Assembly (NCBI GenBank): GCA_030220185.1 | Contig: JASPKZ010001596.1 | Location: 682,001 to 746,000, forward strand | Origin: Diploptera punctata | Lineage: Eukaryota > Arthropoda > Insecta > Blattodea > Blaberidae | Reading direction: 5' to 3' | DNA length: 64,000 nucleotides | Shown: positions 39,980 to 52,250 of the stretch, piece after piece | Numbering within the stretch: position 1 is the first letter of the stretch | Layout: every line of letters begins with the position of its first letter | Notes under the pieces: generated by a model | What the model was told of the DNA's origin: nothing | The model's input: the letters and a program-made list of their open reading frames with translations, nothing else | The model's database searches: none | Made by a program: the position numbers and the translations under genes

Positions 39980-41640
39980 TAGACATTATTGGCAGAGAAC
40001 TGTTTTCAGTTTTTGGTGATTCGAGCGGCGTGTGCCTAAGTACTTCAGTGCGTCCAACGCTGTCTTCACTGTGGGAGGAATCGTAAACCGTATCAGTTTT
40101 GCTTCTGGCATGAGGTCAGATGAGTCAAAATCCTGTAAGTCCCCATCTTGCAGATAACTGGCTATTTTTTGACAACTCATTTCAATTTGCTCATTTTGCA
40201 TGTCACAAAGTTGTGACGGCTGAAAGAGAAGTCCGAAGTATTCTGAATAATCAGTAATCTCAGTGAACTAAGATCTCATGCCGCTTAAAGCTTCATCGAC
40301 AAGAGCCAAGAAGTATTCGATTCTAAACATTTCTTCTTCATGTTGTTTTTTATCTCGTCGGCGATAACATCTGGATCGCCTCCAGTCTCGTCGAAATATC
40401 TTTTACGCTTTTTTATGTGACGAGTTGAAAATGTTGCGTCCCATCCCAAATCCGTCAACAATTCTTTAGCAGCTGACACAGCGGATGAGAACCCTGTCTC
40501 CTTGTAGTTTTTGAGGAAGTCATTTAATCTACTTACCACTTGTAAGGCGACGTTCAACTGCATATCTTAAGCTTGAACTTTACTGACCTCATTGAGGGCA
40601 TGTAAGAGATCGCACTATAATATAAGAACCAAAACGAATTCGAAGGAACTGAGGCAATGATTTACTAAAGACAAATGCTTCAGAACGGACAGATGAATCT
40701 TTGTTGTTTCGGCAAACTTTTCCCAGCTGGTATCTGACAGGTTTGATGCTCTAAATACGAGACTCCCGTATACAAAATGTATGTGTTTTTAAGGTTAGTT
40801 GAGAACAGCCCTAAATGAGAATATTCCATCTGTCTGTGGATGCCGAAAATAGTGTATCATCGCTGTATTATTCCGAAAAACGTCATTGCCTCCTTATTAC
40901 ATTTGGCGAAGTTCAAGCTATCAGCAGCAAAGGGCGTAAACATTGCCCGCTTGTTGATTTGCAAAACACATGCCTGTACTCCTTTGAACTTTCCTTTCAA
41001 ATTGGCTCCATTATCATATCCTTGGCCACGACAATCCATGATGTTTAAGCTCTTTTCTTCCAACACTTCTCTTAAAACCTGTCAGTTCTTCTCCAATTGT
41101 ATCTCTTACCACTAAAAACAGAATTAATTTTTTCCATATGGAACATCCGTCATTTTGACATAGCGGATAATCAGTCATTTGTTCTTGCTGACTAACGTCC
41201 GGGGTACAATCTAGGGTGTCGGCGTAATATTTGGTGGCTCGAACATAATCTAGAATCCTTCGCTTAATTATATACCTGAAACATTTAGTATTCTTTAAAT
41301 TGTTGACCAGCGTCACGGACACGGATGCGCTTGAATCGCGGTCATCCAGCATGATATTAGTGATATTTTATTTTGTAGTTTTATTCAAAACGTATTTCTC
41401 AGCATCTTACTTCACTTATCTAACATTTATATTAATTCATCGTGGATTTGCGGACCAAGGTAATGATAATGAGTCCCATCGTCACGAATACGTCGTAAGT
41501 GCTCCTTCATCGGTGCATCGAAAGTTACGATCATTTCCATCAGCTTCAGGAAATTCTGAATGTAGCGCAGTGCTGCGCGATGGTTCCAGCGTTAAGAGAT
41601 TTTGAGTTTGTCCTCAGAGAGTGGCGGGAGGAATGAGAGG
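39980..41640 (-). pseudogene. hAT transposase relic (ZMYM1-like/DUF4371 type)
   Basis: Reading 5' to 3' on the minus strand: RYIIKRRILDYVRATKYYAD and TLDCTPDVSQQEQMTD (about 41250), LFLVVRDTIGEELTGF, then LNIMDCRGQGYDNGANLKGK and FKGVQACVLQINKRAMFTPF (about 41000), VSAAKELLTDLGWDATFSTR and RHIKKRKRYFDETGG (about 40450), and ARLIRFTIPPTVKTALDALKYL (about 40080). This is the usual order of the large hAT family annotated as zinc finger MYM-type 1-like. The DCRGQGYDNGANMKG block is diagnostic. The BED/N-terminal part and the final dimerisation helix are missing, and stops are frequent. Confidence 0.85.
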
Positions 41641-41970
41641 ACGAGATTAGATTTAGATAAATTTGCTTAGTACCTCACTTCACAACAAGAACCGGTAGTC
41701 GATACCGGTAACATTATTCGCCAGTTTGTCGTGCCGACACGTTGACGTGACTGTTGGGTAATGTCACTACTTTGTTCCATTACCGGCCACATTAACATGA
41801 ATATGTCGGCGTGGCCATCTGACCAACCCATAACGTTGCTGATCACTGCTTCACATGCTCGGTGCGAGGCCTACAGCGACCGCTACAGCTGATACACCCT
41901 TGTGACGGCCCCGACGATATGCGTTTACATAGTTGAATCTGTGTTTAGTTTCTTTCTGCGCCTCTATTTG
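41641..41970. other. Spacer, locally GC-richer
   Basis: May contain the end of the hAT relic; no clear terminal repeat found. Confidence 0.4.
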
Positions 41971-41974
41971 TAAC

Positions 41975-41977
<3 letters not shown>

Positions 41978-42014
<37 letters not shown>
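41978..42014. repeat. (TA)n microsatellite
   Basis: About 18 TA units. Confidence 0.93.
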
Positions 42015-42018
<4 letters not shown>

Positions 42019-42210
42019 GAATGTAAATGAATTATACCGCATAAATTTAACCGCATATAGAAGGGTATTGCAATTTTAAATAATGAACTAATGGTCTGCG
42101 AATAAAAATGTCCAAGTTATGATTCAATTTGTAAAATGGTTGGCACGCCACTCATTATTTCAAATTAAAATGGAACTAATATGATACAGAAATTGTAACT
42201 GACAATATTC

Positions 42211-42300
42211 ATGCGCCTTTAGCTCAGTGGTTATAGCAGTCTTCCTACTAACGCAAATGTAAGATTGATGCATCAAGTTCAAAACTGCGTACAATATCTG
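42211..42300 (+). tRNA. tRNA-like sequence, pseudogene or SINE head
   Basis: GCGCCTTTAGCTCAGTGGTT carries a good A box, and CAAGTTCAAAACTGC resembles a B box. The anticodon arm region is poorly paired (CTTCCTACTAACGCAAATG). A T-rich tract follows at 42305. Not a confident functional tRNA. Confidence 0.4.
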
Positions 42301-42329
42301 AACCTTTTTTTTCTTTTTTTCTTTTCCTT

Positions 42330-43215
42330 CCTTTAATATGTACGTACTGAAAATCAGATTTACGTACATAGATTTACTTCCGGTTTAATGGTTTATTCAT
42401 TATTTTACAGAATACGGTACTGGAATGTCGGCGCACTACATGAGTTACAAAAGTATTGTTTTGAATTGTTTGAAAGGTTGTAATAGTAGGCCTAATGCAC
42501 ATACTGTAGAGTACAATAGGTTTCGCAAATAAAATGTGAAATTGAACGTACAACACTTATATACTTAGATAAATAACAGTGCAGTGATCACAAGAGTAAT
42601 AACATGAAGTGATACAGTGTATGTACACATGGCATACATAATGTTATTGGGAAATAAGAAACAATACACTTGAGTAAATCAGAAAAAAAAGTATCAGTAT
42701 TCGAATCTCAAATCCATCGCTTTAATCATTAGTCACACGTTAACTACACTGATCCTGTGTGTTTCACTCTGACAAGGGAAGTACTTATGTCGGACCAGTT
42801 GGATTGTAACAAAAATTGGAGGATATGTTGAATGAAGAATACTGGACACCGTGATATTAGTAATTTCACTGCAAATTCAATAGTATGCATAATATTTAAT
42901 AGGAAATAAGGAACAAGAAAAAATAAATAAAGGCTTGGCATCGGTACATGACAGAATAAATAAGTAAAACATTCGGGAAAAATAAAATAAATAAAAATAG
43001 AAAATGATAATATGGTGAACGAGGGAAGAACAAAAAAGGGACAGGGAGAAAGAGAGAGAGAGAAACTAACGAAATAAATATTGCAATGGAGCGGCACGGT
43101 TACTTGAAGAGCAGCGCACCCGAGTCTGCATGTTTCTTTTTTCACTCCCGCAGTCGAGTATTCGTACGGTATAAATAATTGTTTCTATTTAAACATAAAA
43201 AACTAAATAAATTGA
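42330..43215. other. Spacer, nothing recognised
   Basis: AT-rich with scattered A and AATAAA-like strings; the Leu/Phe/Ser-rich minus frame at 42744-43145 is not convincing. Confidence 0.45.
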
Positions 43216-43217
43216 AA

Positions 43218-45120
43218 GTACAATGGAATATTTCTTTAATTATTTATTAATTAGTAAATTTATGGTATAAATTAATACTTTTTTTAGGACATAACAGTAT
43301 ATTTACACGTAAATGTGTACATTTACAGGTGATAGACTCGTGAGTCCATAAAATATTTCATCAAAAGAATAAAATGGGCATAATAAATCCATTTTACGTC
43401 TTAACTACGTTAGAATCTATAGTTCAGGAAATATTTGAAAAACACGAAGAACCTGGATTGGAGGATGACCAGTTTGCGTATTTTCTGGCAGAAATTATAG
43501 AACAAAAATATTGGAATGGGTTAGAGGACGTTAGTGAAAATACTTTAGATTTCGAAGACTATGCTACTTGCAGTCAGAAGCTCACACAGGCTGGATGTTC
43601 TGAAGACTTAAAAATTGCAAACGAATCCAGTGAGGAACGTGACAGTTCAAGTAGGTTTGAGCCGTCTCCTGTTAAAAAACCTAAACGTCATAACGTACTG
43701 TCTGCCTATTCTGAAGAAACTTTGGAAAACATTTATGAATATAGGATGTCAGGGAAATTTGGCCCGAAGTCCTATTCACAAATAATTTAAAAAATGGCCA
43801 TCATTCATTAATAACTGAAATGTAAGAACAGTTTTGAATTATATCTAGCTTCACAATTCAAAAACAAGAACCACTACAAAATCGTCCAAATTAAAGACTA
43901 CATCCTTAATAAGTTTCGAGATTCTCGAGATCGAGGATTGACAGTGCACTATTGGCATTTACAATCGTGGGCTCTTTTTCGAGCGAAGGAATTGGGTTTG
44001 AATGAATTTAAAGCTTCAAATACATTCATTTCAAATTTCAAAAAAGAAAACAATATTTCTTCATGAAAAATTACCAAATTTGTCACTTTCAAGGGTATTG
44101 AAAACGAAACTCAAACTATTGAAAATGCAAATAAATGTGTAAGAGACGTTAATCAGACCATTCAAAAAAACTGCATACCAACAATAAATGTGTGGAACAG
44201 TGACCAAAGTCAATTTAATTGTGAAATGACAGGAAACAGAACCCTGGCAGTCAAAGGCAAAAAGCTCACTATTGCTACAGTTCAATTCCTAAATGGAACT
44301 GCACATTCTTATAGGATATATGTTCTTATTTCAATGTGTGGGCAACTTGGGAAGAGGTTATACCTCTGTTTTCAAGAACCTACTGGAAACAAATTTGGGC
44401 TCTAAGTTCAGAAGAAGATAGAACAGAATACGCCACCAAATGTGTATGTCAACTGTAGTGCCAGTGGAAAAATGACAAAAGAACATTTGAAAACATTCTT
44501 AAAACATGTGTTTAGTGAAAACATTGAAATGGATTAACTTTTAATATGCGATTCGTGGTCCAAGCATATGGACGAACAATTGCTACAGGACTGTTTACCC
44601 GATAAAAATGTAAGGCTGAAAATTATTCCTGCAAGAGCCACCAAATATATACAACCACTTGTATTGTTTCCCCCCCCCGTCAATATAAGAAAGAATATGT
44701 GCGTCTAAAATCAGATGGTGACGTGAAAATGTCTGATAGATTATTTATTATAAAACTACATTTTCTTGTATAATCAACTGTCAGCAGAAATTTACAAAGA
44801 TATGCGTATTTTTGCTTTGAAAAAGTCTGGCTATAACGTGGACCAAAGTGTAACGAGATTCACAAATGTGATTAAAATGCATTTGAAACTGGTTTTAATG
44901 AATGTGTCACGTATAACTGCTCTAGGATTGCCATCGTCAGACGCTCATGGTGTTCGCAAAGACTTTGTTACAATCTTTTCATCGAAGACCCTCATTATCA
45001 CCATTGATGTTATGGTAAATGATAATTTTGTTTTTGTTACTCCAGTACACGAAATTATAACCGATTCTAAATTTCAAATAAAAAAAGTATACTTGTGAGC
45101 TAAGGATCCCATTGTACTGA
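43218..45120 (+). mobile_element. DNA transposon with DDE transposase (candidate ends)
   Basis: AGTACAATGGAAT at 43218 and its inverse ATCCCATTGTACT at 45106-45118 may be short terminal repeats, but only about 10 bp match, so the ends are tentative. The transposase between them fills most of the unit. Confidence 0.55.
43374..45098 (+). pseudogene. DDE transposase, disrupted
   Basis: The intact first frame (43374-43790) is an acidic N-terminal domain: EEPGLEDDQFAYFLAEIIEQ followed by KYWNGL, then basic PVKKPKRHNVLSAYSEETLE and NIYEYRMSGKFGPKS, an HTH-like region. Later frames give DYILNKFRDSRDRGLTVH, the first catalytic block NVWNSDQSQFNCEMTGNRTL (about 44200), GTAHSYRIYVLISMCGQL, then LLICDSWSKHMDEQLLQDCL (second Asp, about 44560), IIPARATKYIQPL and YNQLSAEIYKDMRIFALKKS. 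This is a known multicopy arthropod family with NTDQSGF and LLLxDSW motifs. Several stops interrupt it. The superfamily is probably Tc1/mariner-pogo-like but I am not sure. Confidence 0.75.
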
Positions 45121-45185
45121 CTCTACTGTAACCAACGCAGAGGCGTGCAATCATCTGCTAAGTTCGACATTTTAAGGAATTTGAT

Positions 45186-45490
45186 AATCGTAGCCGAGCG
45201 GTTAAGGTAGGAAGCCTTGGCGCAGAGCTACGGGACTTGCGCTGGTTCGAGTCTCCATGGGGGAAGAAATTTTCTCATGGTATTTCAGCCAGTATGGGAC
45301 CGGTGCCCACCCAGCATCGTGAGGCAATTGGGTAGCTACAATAAGTAGCGGCTCCAGGTTGAGGAACCAGCTATAACGGCTGGGGGACTCGACATGCTAA
45401 CCACATGTCACCCCTACACTGGCTGTTGATCATCTACCTCTGTAATTGACACATGTGGATGTGAAGGGCCAGCAGCCGGATGGTAAAAGG
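45186..45490 (+). mobile_element. SINE-A, 3' end slightly truncated
   Basis: CGTAGCCGAGCGGTTAAGGT head, GCTGGTTCGAGTCTCCATGG, and the full body to CCAGCAGCCGGATGGTAAAA. The CCTGTCGCGCC end is missing. Confidence 0.91.
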
Positions 45491-45833
45491 GCAACCGCTG
45501 AAAAGTGGAAAGACCCTCAATCGGAATCGGATAATCGAATATTTCACAAACGTTGTTGATGAATTATTAGCAATCAGGATATCGGAATTAATCTAAAATC
45601 TGAAGGTATTCTAGAACACTTTTCTCTCCTGTTGATTTATCTGTATCAAATGTCGATTATTTTGATTCCCTATAACTCGCCCATTTTCCCTCGTAGACGA
45701 TTGATTCCCTATCTCAAATTACTTATAAACATCCCTCTCTAAGCAGTTAAATTTGTGCGGAATAATTTATTTACACCCAGAATATAAGTTATATATAAAG
45801 CATATATAAAACAGAGGCATATATAAAACACTA
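45491..45833. other. Spacer, nothing recognised
   Basis: No assignment. Confidence 0.4.
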
Positions 45834-45992
45834 GTTATTCTTCCAGTTGTACAGTATTACATGGATGTGAAACATGGACTCTTACTTTAGGAGAGGAGTA
45901 AAAAAATAGTATTTGAGAATAAACTTTTGAGCAAAGTTTCTGGACCAAAGAGAGATGAACAGACAGGTGGATAAAGAAGACTACATAAATTA
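45834..45992 (+). mobile_element. LINE-A internal fragment
   Basis: TACATGGATGTGAAACATGG ACTCTTACTTT encodes YMDVKHGLLL in the decayed form of LYGCETWTLT; then TGGACCAAAGAGAGATGAAC AGACAGGTG. Confidence 0.8.
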
Positions 45993-46009
45993 AGGATAAT
46001 TTTCGTGTC

Positions 46010-46135
46010 ATTATAGGCCTAAAGACTTTTTATTCCCTCTATGGAAAAAATATCATTGCGACGGCCATTGAAACGATGGACTTGAGACCAGAACAGGTCG
46101 CAATGATCTAATCCTGGAAAGGAGGAAGAAGTTGC
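46010..46135 (+). mobile_element. Possible LINE-B-type 3' tail
   Basis: ATCATTGCGACGGCCATTGA, AACGATGGACTTGAGACCAG, AACAGGTCGCAATGATCTAA, then GGAAAGGAGGAAGAAG. It looks like a GRP-KRW and GAA-tail end with heavy decay. Confidence 0.45.
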
Positions 46136-46925
46136 TCGTGTTGTCTCGGAGGAGATCCTGAACTGAATTTATCACTTATTCGATTATATCCTCCATGTGT
46201 TTTTATAGTTAAAAAGTATAGCTGTGATACAAAATTTCATTCCCTCTCTCGACAGGTCTGTAAGGTCCGAACGACGTGGGACACGTAAACATACAATTGA
46301 TGTGAGAAATTAAACTACAATGATGAAAACAAGTTATTTTATATAACCTTTAACAGACCTTTCCTCGAAATGGACAAATTTTGAGATTGCTACATTTTTT
46401 GCAAACTTCCTCACTGCCACATTTGTATTTAATCAACGATTTCAACAAAAGGATACGAAAAAACGAAACTAAGGAAATCCTACACAAGTCATGAATATTA
46501 TTAATAGTTGCATGAAACTGGAAATAAAACGCAAGAGAAATTTTGCGGTTACAAATTTCCTTCAGTTACAGGCTTGTCATACACCGGGTGCACAAAAAAG
46601 CTAACGATTTTAAACTTCCTATTTCAGCTAAACTGTAAACACTCCGCATCCATTTAGGAAATTATGTAACACACAAATGGAACAACAAATGCGGCCCTGC
46701 GTGGGCGGCTGTGAAGTTCCTTTTGGTGATTGATAATTTTTATCAATGTACCCGCGGGTCCCAAGGCTAGGCCTTTTAGCCCCGCTAATTTTGAGTTCGG
46801 ATCCGAAATAGTATAGTCGAAAAAGGTGTGATAAGTGTTGAGAGATGAACCACGACAAAAGTTGTGTGGTGTTAGATGGTTAATTGATTTATTCAGAGCG
46901 GTGAGCAGGGATATTATTTCTCTAT
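46136..46925. other. Spacer, nothing firm
   Basis: CCGGGTGCACAAAAAAGCTA at 46585 looks like a transposon terminus, but no partner was found. Confidence 0.4.
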
Positions 46926-46927
46926 TC

Positions 46928-47215
46928 TAGTGAGCAGGTCTTTCACTGCAATCATAGCATCATGCTTTGAAGCTTTACAAGGGAATTATAGGTATGGTAG
47001 CTTCCCGTTGCTTTCCACACCGGTGAAAGATTATAATGATGATGGTCAGATGATATTCGGGGACCTTTTTTGGGCCTTAAAGCTACCTGACATTTGTCTT
47101 ACAAGTGAGAAAAAATCCCGGAAAAAAAACCTCATCCAGGAAGTTTGTCCCTACTGGGAATCGAACCCAGGCCCGCTGCGTGACAAGGCAGCTCGAAACC
47201 ACAGCAGTGGGAAAT
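46928..47215 (-). mobile_element. SINE-B (module 1), nearly full
   Basis: GAGCAGGTCTTTCACTGCAA, GGTATGGTAGCTTCCCGTTG, TTCGGGGACCTTTTTTGGGC, CTTACAAGTGAGAAAAAATC and the inverted head CGAACCCAGGCCCGCTGCGT are all in order. Confidence 0.9.
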
Positions 47216-48070
47216 AGATGTTAATGATGTTTAGCCCGAAGAAAGTTGGTTGTCTCTCGTGAGGTTGGAATGTGTGATGTGTGTTTAATATACGTCACGA
47301 TGATCGCGTCTCTTATGTTTTTGTTCCTCTAAGGTCCTCATTGTGTATCCTTTCATTTATTGTCATTTGTAATTTCTTACGCTCAATATTTCGCTGGCAA
47401 ATTTCCCATTTTATTGACCAGATTTGGCAGTCGCACAGTGGAACAGGTAACACGTATTTCTTGAAAACCTCTATCTTTAGGCTCATCCTCTGAGACGCAT
47501 CGATCTGGATATGGCCTACTCCAGATTTTTTCAGACTTTTCCAAGTCTACACTCTAATTCAACCCAGGAAGTTACTACAGACCTTACGGGCTAAGCCAGT
47601 GCCCCCCTACGTACAGGGGGTAGATGTTGCCAAACTCATAATAACGGCATTTGTTTGTTTAGGAAGAGGGTGGAGGGGCAAGGTTAGCAGTACTTTTTCC
47701 AAATCTATTTACTATACATTTAAAAATCATAGTTTTTCTTTTACGACATGCAGACTAGTTTTATAGTAAATATGAGAGTCGACACTTTCATACAGGATAG
47801 TACAGATCTGCTTGAGCTCAGTGACACGTGGTAACTTTTTCTTTAAGAGGGAGTGGCTTGGACGGCTACAACTTACAACTATGTACCTGCTGTGTTGCAT
47901 ACTTCAGTATTATATAAGGATTTCTCTCAAGAAAATACCGTTAAAATGGCAACCCAGTTCCCTATTCCAAACACACAGTAAATTCCTGGATTGAATCTGA
48001 CTATATTAATTTTCTTTTTGATGTTCGTATGGAATTATATATTCAGACACACAGTCTTACTATAAGGCGG
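47216..48070. other. Spacer, nothing recognised
   Basis: Short frames only; the GC-richer stretch at 47590-47690 has no repeat partner in the window. Confidence 0.45.
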
Positions 48071-48074
48071 TTAT

Positions 48075-48362
48075 AAGGGAGTCATGTTTTAGCTTAGATG
48101 GTTAAGGCAATACACTACAAGTCGTGAGGTAGGAGTCCCGGTGGGATAAGGATTTTTAAAATGGCCAAACCTTCTGGCGGCACCATGGTCTGGGCGGGGG
48201 GGGCCGACCCAGCCTCTAAGAGAAATGAGTACCAGACGTTTGTTGTTGGGCAAAGGCAACCGATACGCAGGGTTGACAACCTAGAAAGGTGGGAGCTTTA
48301 ACCTCCTACCATCTCAAGGGCGTTCCAATGCCTGTGGTGGGATCATTTTACCTTTAGAATAC
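48075..48362 (+). mobile_element. SINE-D, single copy
   Basis: The head TTAGCTTAGATGGTTAAGGC with a weak B box (GGTAGGAGTCCC) is followed by a distinct body: CCGACCCAGCCTCTAAGAGA, GAGTACCAGACGTTTGTTGT, GGGCAAAGGCAACCGATACG and CCTGTGGTGGGATCATTTTA. No other copy is in the window; the SINE call rests on the head. Confidence 0.6.
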
Positions 48363-48584
48363 TTAAGGGAAGTTGTTTCTAAATAGTAACTAATATATAT
48401 ATAAATGTTCGACCATGATAAAATGTAGTAATTATACGTCTGGTTACTGCCCTTCAATGAACCTCATTAAAGTGCACTTGTTCATTAAGGTGCAGGTGTT
48501 TCAGAAGACCCTCATGTAAAAATGGAAAAACACAAACATCAATTATTTTTATAGCTGCATCATGTTAAAAACCACATAAAAACT

Positions 48585-48898
48585 CCTGGCGCGACAGGCC
48601 TAGAAGGCCATTAGCCTACCAGCCGGTTGCTGGCATCACATCCACATGTGTCAATCACAGAGGTAGATATCATCAGCCAGTGTAGGGGCTACATGTGGTC
48701 AGCATGTCGAGTCCCCCAGCCGTTATAGCTGGTTTTCTCAACCTGGAGCCGCTACTTATTGTAGCTACCCAAATGCCTCTTGATGCTGAGTGGGCACCGG
48801 TCCCATACTGGCCGAAATACCATGAGAAAATTTCTTCCCCCCATGGAGACTCGAACCAGCTCTGCGCCAAGGCTTCCTGCCTCAACCACTCGTCTAGT
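48585..48898 (-). mobile_element. SINE-A, nearly full length
   Basis: From CTCCTGGCGCGACAGGCCTA through GGGCACCGGTCCCATACTGG to CTCAACCACTCGTCTAG. A small deletion lies around the B box (CGAACCAGCTCTG without the ACTTGCGC stretch). Confidence 0.92.
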
Positions 48899-49479
48899 TG
48901 AAACCACATACGCCTGGAATTAACAGCTGCAATGAAGGCTTCGCACAAAACGAAATCAATTAAATTACTCGGTAAATCAGCCGCCGGAGATCACGAGTCC
49001 TTTCTATCAAAACATTCAGAAAATATCCCTAAATAATTTCTGAAAGTCTGTCGGTAGAAATTAAAGTATACAATTATGGAATATTTCCCTAAAAGGTACG
49101 TCTCCTCAACTTCATTAGTTATTTAAGCGCTTTCGGGACTAGTACCATCATCAGCAGGATTCAAAACTGGCGTTTCACTGAAGATCTGGTAGAGGGGCTT
49201 ACACGTACTGGGTTCGTTTTCGTTTATCAGATGGTCGTTGTTGTTAATTGCTTTCAAAATTTCTATCTCCTCGAGTACGTTTATTTTCGCTGGATTATTT
49301 TCTCTGTGCATTACTGTTAGGGTGTTTTCAATATATAACATGCGATGTCCTTCATGGAAAACTTGTTTTGCATAGCTTGATTTCCCTTCTGCGTGAATCA
49401 AGTCTCGAAAATGTTCTTTAAACGTGATGTTAAAACTTCTGTTTGTTCTTCTTCTCCTTCTTCCAATACAAGGTTTAGG

Positions 49480-50430
49480 CTATGCAGCCTGTTCCGGCGA
49501 AGTTAAAAGTGGAGTCCATCTTCTACGTGGTCGGCCAACATCTCTTGTTCCTCTGGGATTATACAGGAAGGTTCTTTTTGGTATTCTTTCGTTGTTCATT
49601 CTCATTAAGTGTTCTGTCCATTTCTTATTATTTTCGCTGATTTTATCTTCAATTATATATATATTTAATTCTTCTCTTATAGTTTCATTCCTTATTCTAT
49701 CCGCTCTTGTGCATCCTTTCACATTACGTAAAAACAACATTTCCGCAGTTTGTATCCTGCTTTTATCCCTTGATTTCATTATCCAATTTTCACTTCCATA
49801 CAACAACAAAGGAACAGCCATTGTTTTATATAATTTAAGTTTCGTATCTTGCCTTGTTTTCCGACCTAAGATTCTTTTTATGGTTCCACAAATAGCCTGA
49901 AATTTATTTACTTTATTTTCTACCTCTTTATTTTCTCTATAAGTTATATCACATCCTAAATATTGGAAATGTGATACTTGTTCTATTATTTTGTTTTCCA
50001 GTACAATTTTTGATCTAATTCCATATTTACCAATAAATGCCATTACTTTTGACTTATTAATTGATATTTTACAATTATATGTATTGGCTATTAATTTAAA
50101 TTTATATGCTAACATTTGGAGCTCATTTTCAGATTCTGCTAAAAGTACTACATCGTCAGCGAATAATAAAGCATTTATTTTATCTTTATTATCAATTAAT
50201 ATTCCTTCATTAGTTAAGACCTTCTTCCATTCTTTTAGGATATCGTCCATATAAATATTAAATAATATAGGTGAGAGTGAACACCCTTGTCGTACTCCTT
50301 GGTTTATTTGAAAAAATGTCTTATTTTTTGTCAAATGAGGGTCAATACAAAATATTTGTTCCATAGTTAAATCTCTTAACAGTTTGTATAATCTGAATAG
50401 GGAGGCCTTTTTGCTTTCAGGATATTCCAC
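49480..50430 (-). pseudogene. LINE-B RT C-terminal half, long open frame
   Basis: A 316-codon frame, the longest in the window, carries INQGVRQGCSLSPILFNIYM (RT motif 4-like), NALLFADDVVLLAESENELQ (catalytic FADD), CKISINKSKVMAFIG, FQYLGCDITYRENKEVE, VPLLLYGSENWIMKSRDKSR, RNVKGCTRADRIRN, then the tail LMRMNNERIPKRTFLYNPRG, TRDVGRPRRRW. It begins after a frameshift, with the finger domain in other frames at 50440-50930 (NRKASGPDDINSELIKY). Good preservation suggests a recent insertion. It catalyses target-primed reverse transcription in active relatives. Confidence 0.9.
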
Positions 50431-51239
50431 AATATTTCCCTGTTTAATCGATCAAATGCTCTATCTAAGTCTATAAATAACAAATGTGTTTGCAGGTTTT
50501 TTTCTTGTATTTTGTTTATTATCTGATTCAGGGCAAATACTCAATCGGTACAAGATCTTCCTTTTCGGAACCCGTTTTGTTCTTCTGCTAGTGTTACTAT
50601 CAGTAATTCGTTGTATTCGTTTTGCTATTATTCTAGCATAGATTTTATATCCACTATTTAGGAGGGTAATGCCTCTGTAATTAGATGGTTGGTTTCTTTC
50701 TCCTTTCTTGTAAATTGGTTTTACTATACCTTGCCTCTATGTTGCTGGAATATTATGATTCTCCCAACACATATTAAGAAAATTCAAGAATCTTAATTTA
50801 AAGAATATATCTGCATATTTAATTAGTTCTGAATTGATGTCATCTGGTCCGCTAGCTTTTCTATTATTTGTTAATTTGAGCGATTCTTCCAGTTCTTCCA
50901 TTTGTATTTTATCTACTTTCAAATTCTCACATTTTGTTCTTCTTCGTTTTCATTCTCGTTGTACCACAGGTCTCTGAAATATTCTATCCAATGTTCTTCT
51001 GATATTGATGTAGGTATATATGCAGCTTCTTTTTCTGATTTATTTAAATGTTTAATTGTTCTATAAGCAGTCCATTGTCGTCCATGTAGATCATGTTCTA
51101 GATTAGATACATATCGTTCCCAACTGTCTTGGTGGGATTTCCTAACAATTTTCTTTGCTTCCTTTCTTTTGTTATGATATATTTCTTTTGTTTCTTCAGT
51201 TTTCTTTTGTAAATATTGTAAATATGCTTTCTTCTTTTC

Positions 51240-52250
51240 CTATATAACTGTTTTAATTTCGTCATTCCATATTCTTAATCCTCTCTTCTTACAATTTTTC
51301 CTTCTTAATCCTAGAACTTCATATGCTGCTTTCTTTAGAGCCCAATCGATGTTGCTCCATTCTTCTTCTATATTAATATTTATTTCTCGCTGTAATATAT
51401 ATTGAGATAATCTATTTGCATACAACTTTCTTGTACTTTCTTCTTGTAATAAATTCACTTTATATGTTTCTTCATTGTAAACTTTTCTTGTTGTTGGTTT
51501 CCTCCATCTTTCTAATAATTTTATATTACATGTCAAGAGAAAATGATCTGTTCCTACATCGAAACCTCTATATACTCTTACATCTGTGACCCAGGGTATC
51601 AATTTTCTGTTTACCAAGAAATAATCAATAATTTATTTTAATCCTCTAGCCGACCAGGTGTACTTATGTATTTCTTTCTTTCTAAAATAGGTATTAGTAA
51701 TTCTGTATCCATTAAATATTGCAAATTGTCGAAGTTCTTTTCCACTATCATTTTCTATTTTTTCTCCTTGTGTACCAATTATATCAGGTATAGGATGGCA
51801 CCCTATTCTTCCATTAAAATCACCTCCAATAACTATATAATCATTTTTATTTACTTTATTCACTACTTTTTGAAGTTCTTTATAAAATTTTTCATTTTTT
51901 TCTTTTTTCCCTTGTTCTGGTGCATATATACCTATTATTGTCATATATCCTCTTTGTATTTTAAACCTGACAATAATTATTCTTTCTGATATAAAAAGTA
52001 TAGCTATGTATTTTCTTCCTCCAAATGGGGTCTATCATTATAGCTACTCCAGCTGTTGCACGTTGTTGTCTTTCTACACCATGATATACAGTACAAGGAG
52101 GTGATCTTCTATATCCAGTGTCCCTTTCAACTTTTTCTTTGTTTCTGTTAAGAGCATTATATTTGCCTTTTTCTTTTTCATTTCATATAACACTTCTGTC
52201 TGTTTATTATTTAACCCTCTTATATTCCATGTTGCCAATAGTAAAATATT
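51240..52250 (-). pseudogene. LINE-B APE endonuclease domain, frameshifted
   Basis: Blocks in order: LLATWNIRGLNNKQTEVLYE and KKANIMLLTETKKK (52240-52120), MTIIGIYAPEQGKKEKNEKF (51944), NDYIVIGGDFNGRIGCHPIP, YRITNTYFRKKEIHKYTWSA (51660), RVYRGFDVGTDHFLLTCNIK (51540) with the SDH-like TDH. The catalytic GDFN and DH residues are present. At least three frame breaks. Confidence 0.88.

Noticed and set aside
42211..42300. Functional tRNA gene
   Set aside because: Good A box but poor anticodon arm and B box.
42744..43145. 133-codon minus-strand hydrophobic frame
   Set aside because: Phe/Leu-rich translation of AT-rich DNA; no homologous motif or splice sites found.
48695..48901. Recurrent frame MVSMSSPPAVIAGFLNLEPL also seen at 475, 9985 and 21021
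   Set aside because: It is the antisense or sense translation of SINE-A, repeated wherever the SINE occurs; not a protein family.
49424..49900. 158-codon plus-strand hydrophobic frame
   Set aside because: It is antisense to the LINE-B RT frame.
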